Shown: positions 1 through 6,049 of the stretch, in pieces
Layout: each line of letters begins with the position of its first letter
Numbering within the stretch: the stretch's first letter is position 1
From: an uncultured Oxalobacteraceae bacterium
GTDB taxonomy: Bacteria > Pseudomonadota > Gammaproteobacteria > Burkholderiales > Burkholderiaceae
Reading direction: 5' to 3'
Length of the DNA stretch: 7,932 bases
Assembly: GCA_946479705.1 (NCBI GenBank)
Contig: CAMLHI010000081.1
Coordinates: 1 to 7,932, forward strand
Notes under the pieces: model-generated
Seen by the model: only the letters and a program-made list of their open reading frames with translations
Told to the model about the DNA's origin: nothing
Databases searched by the model: none
Program-made: the position numbers and the translations under genes

Positions 1-2
1 CC

Positions 3-803
3 TCACTCCGCCGGAAGCACGGCCAGCACGCGCGCAATGGCGCCGACGCCGAAGTTGCGCACGCTGGCGAAGTCCTCGCCTTCGTAGCCCATGATCTTCC
101 CGGTCGTCTTCATGGCGCGCAGGTCGATCATCACGATACCGAGCGTGGGAACGATCTTTTCGCGCCAGATGAACAGCACCAGGTCGGTGTCGATCCGGTA
201 GTAGTGGCAGGCGTCGGTGTCGCCGAGGCCGCGCTCGGAGCCCTCGATGCAGCGCCAGGTGTAAAAGCCCTGGTTCAGGTAGATATGCTCGTAGCGCTCG
301 TGCGCACTGTAGATGTACTCGACACGCTTGCCCAGCAGTTCGGCGGTCGGCTGGGGCAGCTCGGCGTCGGGCGCGAACGGCTGGTCGATGGTGCCGCGCA
401 CGATGCGCGCCTTCACCGCCGTCAGCTCCTCGCCGCGGGCGATACGGGCCAGCAGCGGTACGTGCGCTTCGTCGCGCGAGGGCAGCGCGCCGTCGATCTC
501 GATGAAGCTGGCGCGCCCGAGATCGAGCACCAGGCTGACGCCGCCGCGCGGCGCGGCGGCGCTGCGGTAGTCGACGAACCAGATGTCGGGGCGCGGCCGG
601 GTGATGCTGCACTGCGCGGCGACGGCGCCGTCGCGGGTGAGCGAGCCGTCGGTGCCGAAGTCGAGCGTGGCGTGGCTGCCATCCTCGCCATGCAGATGCA
701 AGGTGCGCCCGGCCAGGCCGGCGTCCGGCGGCAGGCAGTGATTGTCGGGGGTGAATGCGTCGCCGAGCGCGCCGACGGAAATCCAGGCGGAAGTGGTGGT
801 CAT
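3..803 (-). CDS. MoaF-family protein (two-domain, calycin-like)
   Basis: This 266-residue protein looks like a MoaF-family member with an N-terminal and a C-terminal domain. The C-terminal part carries the family's most recognisable stretch: TWRC at 182-185, DTDACHYYRI at 195-204, FIWREKIVPTLG at 211-222, and GKIMGYEG at 235-242. The two halves look like an internal duplication: LAGRTLHLH (30-38) against LLGKRVEYI (156-164), DIWFVDY (73-79) against LVLFIWRE (208-215), and GVSLVLDL (88-95) against GIVMIDL (222-228). This fits a tandem lipocalin/calycin-type fold. There is no signal peptide, so it is probably cytoplasmic. The start at 803 is preferred because AGGA lies 6 bases upstream; the frame is open to 929 but the extra 42 residues look non-coding. 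The family is often labelled molybdenum cofactor biosynthesis F, but the name traces, as I recall, to the monoamine regulon of Klebsiella, and the biochemical function is unknown. It is divergent from the DUF1329 gene. Family assignment is firm; function is not. Confidence 0.87.
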   Translation of the reverse strand: MTTTSAWISVGALGDAFTPDNHCLPPDAGLAGRTLHLHGEDGSHATLDFGTDGSLTRDGAVAAQCSITRPRPDIWFVDYRSAAAPRGGVSLVLDLGRASFIEIDGALPSRDEAHVPLLARIARGEELTAVKARIVRGTIDQPFAPDAELPQPTAELLGKRVEYIYSAHERYEHIYLNQGFYTWRCIEGSERGLGDTDACHYYRIDTDLVLFIWREKIVPTLGIVMIDLRAMKTTGKIMGYEGEDFASVRNFGVGAIARVLAVLPAE

Positions 804-999
804 GATGGTCCTGTGCGGGTTGAACATGCCCATACTGTGCCGGGGACGGCGCGCGCCGGCTATCGGCCAGATGGGCGATGGAAGATTGCCGAATTTCGAT
901 ACCCGCGACAGCTGCGCTCTCGTTACCATCGCTTCGAACCTGCCGGAACGGACGCAAGCGATCCTGTCCGCAGTCTATTGTCAACACAGGAGAACATCG
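804..999. promoter_or_regulatory. Divergent intergenic region, moaF-like / DUF1329 gene
   Basis: These 196 bases separate two divergent starts, so promoters for both genes should lie here. Each start has a clear ribosome-binding site: AGGA read on the minus strand before 803, and AGGAGA just upstream of 1000 on the plus strand. TCTATT near 974-979 could be a plus-strand -10 box, but no convincing -35 partner was found, and no clean operator palindrome was seen. The presence of promoters is inferred from gene orientation rather than from box matches. Confidence 0.4.
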
Positions 1000-2388
1000 A
1001 TGAGGAATTCCCGCACTGTGCGTGCGAGCGTGCTGCTCGCCACCTTGCTGCTTGCGTTTGGCGCCGCCAGCGCGGCCGACGACGACGCGAGCCGCCTCGG
1101 CAAGGACCTGACGCCGTCGGGCGCGGAAAAGGCCGGCAACAAGGATGGCGGCATTCCGGCCTGGACCGGCAGCGAAGCGCCCGCGCCCGGCTGGGCCTAC
1201 GGCAAGTTCCGCGGCGACTACTGGCGCCACAAGGGCGACAAGCCGCTGTTCTCGATCGACGCGGCCAACGTCGACAAATACAAGGATAAGCTCAGCCCCG
1301 GCCAGGTCGCTCTCGTGAAAGGCAACAATGGCTATCGCATGGATGTCTATCCGAGCCACCGTTCGTGCGGGGTGCCGGACTTCGTTGCCGACAATACGAA
1401 GAAGAACGTCGGCACGGCGAAGATCGGCGCGGATGGCTGGACGCTGGCCGATGCCATCGTGCCCGGCTATCCATTTCCCTTCCCGAAAACCGGCACCGAA
1501 GTGATCTATAACAGCAAGATGCGCTACCGCGGCATTGGCGTCGAGTGGAAGAACAACTACACGGCCGTGTCGCCGCGCAAGGGCGGCAGCGACTGGATCA
1601 CGGCCGGCTCCGAGCAGACCAATTACTACCCATGGGGGGCCAAGGGCAGCCGCCATTTCAGCACCCTGCCGGACGCCGAGTCCTTCATCTACTTCGCCTA
1701 CAACACGCCGACCGCCCTGGCCGGACAGGGCCTCACGATCAAGAACTTCCTCAACAAGCCGGGCACCGAAACGTTCTATTACTTCCCCGGCCAGCGGCGC
1801 GTGCGGCGCATGCCGGCCTACGCCTACGACGCCCCGCAGATCGGCTTCGAAAACCAGTACACGCTCGATGAACCGTTCGTGTTCAACGGTCCGATCGACC
1901 GCTTCGAGTGGAAACTGATCGGCAAGAAGGAAATGTACGTGCCCTACAATGCGTTCGGCCTGTACAAGTTCGATGGCGACTTCCACAAGATCGCCCAGAG
2001 CGAGCACATCAGCAACGAGTCGCGCCGTTACGAGTTGCACCGCGTGTATGTGCTCGAAGCGTCCGTGAAGGCCGGCACCCGTCACTCGTCGCCGAAGAAA
2101 GTGTTCTATGTGGACGAAGACAGCTACAACCTGCTCGCGGCCGAGGATTATGATGGCCAGGGCAAGATGTGGAAGGTGAAGGAGGGATACACGATACCGG
2201 TGTTCGAGACCGGCAGCTGCGACGCCACGGCGTTCGCGCAGTACAACCTGCTCGAAGGGCGCTACGTGATCGACGAGCACGCGGCCGGCACCGGCAAGGA
2301 CATGCGCTGGGTCGTCGAGGCGGAGGGCCAGCGCTTCAAGGAATCGTTCTATACCTCGGACAACCTGCGCGCCATCAGCGAACGTTAA
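1000..2388 (+). CDS. DUF1329 domain-containing exported protein
   Basis: This 462-residue protein belongs to the DUF1329 family, usually about 450 residues and related in fold to LolA/LolB-type outer-membrane lipoprotein handling proteins. A Sec signal peptide is clear: basic RNSRTVR, a hydrophobic VLLATLLLAF core (11-20), and ASA as a signal-peptidase I site near residue 25. There is no lipobox cysteine, so the mature form should be soluble in the periplasm or peripheral to the outer membrane. Family hallmarks are SRLGKDLTPSGAEKAGNKDG (31-50) right after the cleavage site, GIPAWTG (51-57), ETFYYFPGQRRVRRMPAY (257-274) and FEWKLIGKKEMYVPYNAFG (302-320). Two cysteines (123 and 407) could pair. 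The ATG at 1000 is chosen over the open frame back to 742 because it has AGGAGA at a good distance and starts the signal peptide. The family is normally found with DUF1302 proteins and RND/MMPL exporters. None is present here, and the next gene is an APC permease. Substrate is unknown. Confidence 0.92.
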   Translation: MRNSRTVRASVLLATLLLAFGAASAADDDASRLGKDLTPSGAEKAGNKDGGIPAWTGSEAPAPGWAYGKFRGDYWRHKGDKPLFSIDAANVDKYKDKLSPGQVALVKGNNGYRMDVYPSHRSCGVPDFVADNTKKNVGTAKIGADGWTLADAIVPGYPFPFPKTGTEVIYNSKMRYRGIGVEWKNNYTAVSPRKGGSDWITAGSEQTNYYPWGAKGSRHFSTLPDAESFIYFAYNTPTALAGQGLTIKNFLNKPGTETFYYFPGQRRVRRMPAYAYDAPQIGFENQYTLDEPFVFNGPIDRFEWKLIGKKEMYVPYNAFGLYKFDGDFHKIAQSEHISNESRRYELHRVYVLEASVKAGTRHSSPKKVFYVDEDSYNLLAAEDYDGQGKMWKVKEGYTIPVFETGSCDATAFAQYNLLEGRYVIDEHAAGTGKDMRWVVEAEGQRFKESFYTSDNLRAISER

Positions 2389-2392
2389 TGGC

Positions 2393-2427
2393 GGTGCGGC
2401 GCCGGCACGCGAGTGCGGCGCCGCACC
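2393..2427 (+). other. Strong intercistronic hairpin
   Basis: An 11-base perfect inverted repeat (GGTGCGGCGCC at 2393-2403 and its complement at 2417-2427) begins five bases after the DUF1329 stop. It can be extended by three inner pairs across a one-base bulge (GCA 2405-2407 with TGC 2414-2416), leaving a CGCGAG loop. No T-run follows, so it is not a textbook intrinsic terminator. It could stabilise the upstream message, attenuate transcription into the permease, or act with Rho. It ends about 40 bases before the permease start. Confidence 0.65.
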
Positions 2428-2466
2428 CGGGTGGTACTTGCTCAACTTGATGCGGGATGGATGGAA

Positions 2467-3879
2467 ATGGAAACACGGCAGTACGGCGCAGCACCCCAAT
2501 CTCCTGCCGCGAAGACCCTCGGGTTCTGCGCGCTCTTCTCGATCGCGATCGGGGTCATCGTCAGCCAGACCAGCACCGTGTCGCTGCTGCAAGCGGTCGG
2601 CATCGGCGGCACCGGCTTTTTCATCGCCTACGGACTGGCCTTGCTGCTCTCGATCTGCAACGCGCTCAGCTACGCCGAGCTGGCGCTATCCCTGCCGCAG
2701 GCGGGCAGCATCAGTACCTATGCGGAAGTGACGGTCGGCCAGTTCCCGGCCATCCTGGCCGTGTTCGCCGGCTACGTGGTGCCGGCGATCTTCGGGCTGC
2801 CGGCCGAGCTCATGCTGTTCGATAGCGTCATCAGCCAGCTGTTCCCCGGCCTGATGCCCAATATGGGCTGGGCGCTGCTGCTGCTCGGCACCCTGGTGGT
2901 GCTCCAGCTGGCCGGCACCGACGTGTTCGCCACCACCCAGCAAATCCTCACTTTCGTGGTCATCGCCTTCTTTCTCGTCGTCGGCCTGTACGCGGCCAGC
3001 GGCTGGCATGCCGGCGCGCCGGCGGCCGCGCAAGTGTGGCAGGGCTTTACCGTGCACACCGCCATCGCGCCGGTGGCCGTGCTGTGCTTCTGGACCCTGA
3101 TCGGCTGCGAATACGTCACCCCCATGGTGGAAGAGGCGCGCAATCCGCGCCGCGACCTGCCGCGCGCGATGATCGTCGGCCTGCTTTGCGTTTCGGTGGT
3201 GAACCTGCTGTTCGCCTGGGGCACGGCGCACGTGCTGCCGCGCGCCGCGCTGACGGCCTCGGTAACGCCGCACCTGGACGTGGTGTCGGCCCTGTTCGGC
3301 CACGGCGGCCGCATCGTGTTCGCCGTGATCGCGCTGACCGCCAGCGCGAGCCTGATCAATGCCGTGCTGGGCGCGGTGCCGCGCATGCTGCACGGGATGG
3401 CCTTGAATGGCCAGGTGTTTCCGATATTTAAGCGCCTGTCGCCCAAGCGTCAGGTGCCGGTGGCCGCGCTGCTGTTCGTGGCGGCCTGTCCGGTCGTCGG
3501 CCTGGTCTGGGCGCGCGGCGATGCCGCCAATATTTTGCCGCTGACGATAGCCGCGACGATCTGCTGGATGCTGGTCTACCTGCTGGCGCACGTGGTGCTG
3601 CTGGTGCTGCGTCTACGCCGCCCGGATATCGCGCGGCCGTTCCGTACCCCGCTCTATCCCCTGCCACAACTGGCGGCCATCGCCGGCATCGTCTACGTGA
3701 TCGCCAACAGTTCGCCGGACCCAACCATGACCGGCTCCATCGTGCTCTATAGCGGCAGCGTGATCGGCCTGTTCGGCCTGGTCGCGGCCATCTGGGTCAA
3801 GTGCTTCATGAAGCAGTCCCTGTTTGCGGCAGCGCCGGTGACGGTGGCCGGCGTGCGCGGCGGCGTCGAGGCGGCCTGA
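2467..3879 (+). CDS. APC-superfamily amino acid/amine permease
   Basis: This 470-residue protein is an inner-membrane secondary transporter of the amino acid-polyamine-organocation superfamily, with about 12 hydrophobic segments and the usual family length. TM1 covers roughly 19-44 and TM2 roughly 50-72, followed by the typical YAELALSLPQAGS stretch (69-81). The cytoplasmic loop signature EEARNPRRDLPRA lies at 222-234 after the TM6 region. A PRMLHGMALNGQVFPIF loop (305-321) matches the family's conserved 'ala-x-gly' loop before TM9, and RPFRTPLYPLP (390-400) precedes TM11. The start at 2467 has GGGA nine bases upstream. ATG at 2461 is nearly as likely, and GTG at 2413 lies inside the hairpin and is unlikely. 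The permease follows DUF1329 on the same strand and is convergent with a PuuB-like oxidase and cupin. An amine or amino acid oxidised by that enzyme is therefore a reasonable substrate guess, but the sequence does not fix the specificity. Confidence 0.92.
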   Translation: METRQYGAAPQSPAAKTLGFCALFSIAIGVIVSQTSTVSLLQAVGIGGTGFFIAYGLALLLSICNALSYAELALSLPQAGSISTYAEVTVGQFPAILAVFAGYVVPAIFGLPAELMLFDSVISQLFPGLMPNMGWALLLLGTLVVLQLAGTDVFATTQQILTFVVIAFFLVVGLYAASGWHAGAPAAAQVWQGFTVHTAIAPVAVLCFWTLIGCEYVTPMVEEARNPRRDLPRAMIVGLLCVSVVNLLFAWGTAHVLPRAALTASVTPHLDVVSALFGHGGRIVFAVIALTASASLINAVLGAVPRMLHGMALNGQVFPIFKRLSPKRQVPVAALLFVAACPVVGLVWARGDAANILPLTIAATICWMLVYLLAHVVLLVLRLRRPDIARPFRTPLYPLPQLAAIAGIVYVIANSSPDPTMTGSIVLYSGSVIGLFGLVAAIWVKCFMKQSLFAAAPVTVAGVRGGVEAA

Positions 3880-3913
3880 TTGGCATGCGTGGCGGCGCGC
3901 GAGCGCACGCCAA
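3880..3913 (+). terminator. Hairpin directly after the permease stop
   Basis: TTGGC-A-TGCGT (3880-3890) pairs with GCGCACGCCAA (3903-3913), with one mismatch, one wobble and a 12-base loop, starting on the base after the permease TGA. There is no T-run. Together with the next stem it probably ends the plus-strand transcript or protects its 3' end. Confidence 0.45.
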
Positions 3914-3915
3914 CG

Positions 3916-3935
3916 GCCCGCCGGCGAGGGCGGGC
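3916..3935 (+). terminator. Second perfect hairpin after the permease
   Basis: GCCCGCC (3916-3922) and GGCGGGC (3929-3935) form a perfect 7-bp stem with a 6-base loop, three bases after the previous stem. No poly-T tail follows on either strand, so termination here would not be classical. Being a palindrome, it would form in transcripts from either side. Confidence 0.4.
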
Positions 3936-3958
3936 TGGGCATGACGATCTGGAACGGG

Positions 3959-3990
3959 AAAAGCAGGAAAGCGGCGCTGGCGCGCCGCTT
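3959..3990 (-). terminator. Rho-independent terminator of the oxidase-cupin unit
   Basis: Read on the minus strand, a perfect 8-bp stem, AAGCGGCG (3990-3983) with CGCCGCTT (3976-3969), encloses a 6-base loop. It is followed by TCCTGCTTTT, so the 3' side is T-rich. The stem begins two bases after the cupin stop codon. This is the best terminator in the window and marks the 3' end of the minus-strand unit. Confidence 0.72.
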
Positions 3991-3992
3991 GT

Positions 3993-4364
3993 CTATCGGT
4001 CGGCCACGGCGAGGAAATGCTTGATGAAGAAATCGCTCTGGATTTCCCACACCACTTCGCTACCCTGGGTGACGAACCAGCTGTCGCCCACCTCGTAAGT
4101 GACGGAGGTGCCGGCGGCGACGTCGGTCAGCCTGGCGCGGCCCTGCACGACGCATGCCTGCTCGTTGAAGGGGTAAGTCATGCGGAAGCTGCCGTGGCTG
4201 AGGCCGAAGTAGCCCGCCGACACCGGATCGGTCGGTGCGCCGAATGTCCCTTGCGCAAATGCTTGCACGTCGCCCGCTTCGACCGTGGCGCCGAGGCCGG
4301 CAATCGAACCGATCGGGTGCAAGTCTTGCTGACGGATGGATGTGTCGATCTGGGTAATGCTCAT
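3993..4364 (-). CDS. Small cupin (DUF861/Cupin_3, EutQ-like)
   Basis: This 123-residue single-domain protein resembles the Cupin_3/DUF861 group. The barrel region runs from about residue 54 to 120: GSFRMTYPFNEQACVVQG (58-75), then the GDSWFVTQGSEVVWEI run (93-108), which matches the family pattern of a Gly-Asp turn, a proline/glycine-rich strand and a conserved Trp-Glu. The histidines usually used to bind metal in classical cupins are mostly missing (only His57 and His116 are present), which is common in this subgroup. The start is supported by AGGAGA about seven bases upstream. It lies 18 bases downstream of the PuuB-like oxidase stop and is followed at once by a terminator, so it is the last gene of a two-gene operon. 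Genes of this type often accompany amine or amino-acid oxidases. Its role (small-molecule sensor, product-handling enzyme or accessory protein) cannot be told from sequence. Confidence 0.85.
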   Translation of the reverse strand: MSITQIDTSIRQQDLHPIGSIAGLGATVEAGDVQAFAQGTFGAPTDPVSAGYFGLSHGSFRMTYPFNEQACVVQGRARLTDVAAGTSVTYEVGDSWFVTQGSEVVWEIQSDFFIKHFLAVADR

Positions 4365-4382
4365 GCTGTATCTCCTGATGGA

Positions 4383-5681
4383 TTAACGACGACCGGTCCA
4401 ATAACCGGACATTTGGTGCCAGCTCTTGCCGGCGGTGCAGATGAGGGGGCGGAACTGGTCCTTGCCGTGCACGGTGGCGCGGCGCACGGAGCTGATCAGG
4501 TCATAGCGCGGCGAGCCCTCGGCCATGCCCTCGGCGAGGATCTTGCAGATGATGTGGCTGGGAGTGACGCCGAAGCCCGCGTAGCCCTGCACATAGAACA
4601 CGTTGGGCCGGCCCGGCAGGGCGCCGATCTGCGGGAACAGGTTGGCGCCGCAAGCCATCGGGCCTCCCCATGCGAGGTCGATCTTCACGTCGCGCAGGTA
4701 GGGGAACACTTTCAGCATCAGTTGCCGGTTCCACGCTTTCAAGTCCTTCGGCACATGGTCGATCAGCGGCGTGGCCGAGCCGAACAGCAGCCGGTTTTCC
4801 CTGGTGACGCGATAGTAGTCGATGACCGGGCGGATGTCGCTGTAGGCGCCGCGGATCGGGCTGATGCGCTCGATCAGCGCGTCCGGCATCGGCTCGGTGA
4901 CGCATTGGAAGGCGTAGGTGTTGATGGTCGAGCGGTGCAGCTCCGGTTCCATGCGGTTCAGGAAGCTGTCGCAGGCCCACAGCAGCTTGTTGGCGGTGAT
5001 GCTGCCCTTGGCGGTGCGCACCTTGATGCGGTCGCCGTAGACGACTTCGACGGCCGGTGAATTTTCGAAGATCCGCGCGCCATGGCCGGCCAGCGCCAGC
5101 GCTTCGCCCAGCAGCAGGTTCAGCGAGTGGACGTGGCCGCCGCCCATGTGCAGCAGGGCACTGCGGTAAATGTCCGAACCGATGATCGACTGCACTTCCT
5201 GACCTTCCAGGTAGCGGATTTCGTGGCGCGATTTGAGCGACTTGAAGTCTTTTTCCCAGGCGCGCAGGGTGTTGGCCTGGCGCGCGTTCAATCCCATATA
5301 ACCGTAGCCGTGGCAAAAGTCGGCCTTGATGTCGTACTTGGCGATGCGGGCCTGGATGATGTCGGCGCCCTGGTCGCCGATCTCGAAGATCGCGCGCACG
5401 CCATCTTCGCCGACGTCCTTCCTGATCTTGTCCAGGTCGTGGCCGATGCCGGCCATGATCTGGCCGCCGTTGCGGCCGGTGCCGCCGAAACCCAGGTAGC
5501 GCGCCTCCAGCAGGGCGATGTTCTTGAATCCCTTTTCGGCCAGCTCTAGCGCCGTATTGACGCCGCTGAAGCCGCCGCCGATGACGACGATGTCGACGTC
5601 GATGTCTTGCTCCAGGCTGGGGAAGGCGATCTCGTACTTCTTGGTTGCCGTGTAATAGGTCGCGGTTTCGATATTCATCAT
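4383..5681 (-). CDS. PuuB-like FAD-dependent amine oxidase (DAO family)
   Basis: This 432-residue flavoprotein belongs to the DAO family of FAD-dependent oxidoreductases and most resembles gamma-glutamylputrescine oxidase (PuuB, about 426 residues). The N-terminal Rossmann motif is VIGGGFSG (33-40), with the ribose-binding acidic residue at Glu59 (LLEA), followed by the flavin-contacting GFGGTGRNGGQ (64-74). The C-terminal FAD motif is VQGYAGFGVTPSH (364-376), preceded by WGGPMACGANLFPQIG (338-353). There is no signal peptide, so a cytoplasmic enzyme is expected that oxidises a primary or secondary amine with release of an aldehyde or imine, ammonia/amine and peroxide. The start at 5681 has AAGGTG eight bases upstream; a second ATG follows at 5678, and the frame is open to 5900 without coding character. 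No glutamate-putrescine ligase, aldehyde dehydrogenase or hydrolase (PuuA, PuuC, PuuD) lies in the window, so the exact substrate is open. It is co-transcribed with the cupin. Confidence 0.9.
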   Translation of the reverse strand: MMNIETATYYTATKKYEIAFPSLEQDIDVDIVVIGGGFSGVNTALELAEKGFKNIALLEARYLGFGGTGRNGGQIMAGIGHDLDKIRKDVGEDGVRAIFEIGDQGADIIQARIAKYDIKADFCHGYGYMGLNARQANTLRAWEKDFKSLKSRHEIRYLEGQEVQSIIGSDIYRSALLHMGGGHVHSLNLLLGEALALAGHGARIFENSPAVEVVYGDRIKVRTAKGSITANKLLWACDSFLNRMEPELHRSTINTYAFQCVTEPMPDALIERISPIRGAYSDIRPVIDYYRVTRENRLLFGSATPLIDHVPKDLKAWNRQLMLKVFPYLRDVKIDLAWGGPMACGANLFPQIGALPGRPNVFYVQGYAGFGVTPSHIICKILAEGMAEGSPRYDLISSVRRATVHGKDQFRPLICTAGKSWHQMSGYWTGRR

Positions 5682-6049
5682 GGCATAGGCACCTTGGGGG
5701 GCGGTTGGTTCGACGGATGAGCGGGCGCATCGATAGGGCATGCGCCGCCGTGTTGTGGATCCCAGTATCGGTCGAGGATGAGGCACACCGTTATCGAAAA
5801 CCGGCAGACCGGCACAGCTAGGTGCGGTGCGGACATAGAATCGGCCGTGGACGGCGGAAGGTCTGGAGCAGACCATTTCGACGAAGGCAAGGACCGGCAA
5901 GTGTTGGCCAGCAGGCAGTGCGCGCCAGCGCTGGCATGCGGACCGGAGCGGCGGCGCGGCCCACGCCGGCGCCTGCGCACCCCCGGTAAAACGGTCCGCC
6001 GTCGGGAGCTGGACGGATCCGGCCCCGCAATGGCGCTCGCCGTGTCAGG
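5682..6049. other. 368-base intergenic region upstream of the oxidase
   Basis: No convincing gene was found here: frames that stay open are arginine/proline-rich and have no family resemblance. It must contain the promoter of the oxidase-cupin operon and the 3' end of the TusA-ferritin transcript. Visible elements are a 15-base palindrome at 5860-5874, a 12-base perfect palindrome GCCAGCGCTGGC at 5924-5935, and two CCGG repeats near 5800-5812. No clear -35/-10 pair and no T-tailed terminator for the upstream gene were found. Confidence 0.55.
5860..5874. promoter_or_regulatory. Candidate operator palindrome
   Basis: GGTCTG-GAG-CAGACC is a perfect inverted repeat with 6-base arms and a 3-base centre, about 180 bases upstream of the oxidase start. 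Its size and symmetry suit a dimeric regulator, but no regulator gene is in the window and the site is single, so it may be chance. Confidence 0.3.

Noticed and set aside
3..803. Calling the first gene a molybdenum cofactor biosynthesis enzyme
   Set aside because: Only the family name suggests it; no molybdenum genes are nearby and no catalytic motif for that pathway is visible.
742..999. N-terminal extension of the DUF1329 protein
   Set aside because: It would bury the signal peptide behind 86 residues; the ATG at 1000 has AGGAGA upstream.
204..1289. 361-codon plus-strand frame antisense to the MoaF gene and running into the DUF1329 gene
   Set aside because: Composition is Arg/Ala/Gly/Val-rich with no family resemblance; it crosses a divergent promoter region and is a GC-driven shadow of two well-supported genes.
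2686..3591. 301-codon minus-strand frame inside the permease gene
   Set aside because: Rich in Gln, His and Arg with no domain character; the opposite strand encodes a clear 12-segment transporter.
4017..5060. 347-codon plus-strand frame antisense to the cupin and oxidase
   Set aside because: It opposes two genes with motifs and ribosome-binding sites, and its own protein has no recognisable features.
5682..5900. N-terminal extension of the oxidase to 5900
   Set aside because: The extension is Arg/Pro/Ser-rich and absent from the family; ATG 5681 has AAGGTG at good spacing and gives the family's normal length.
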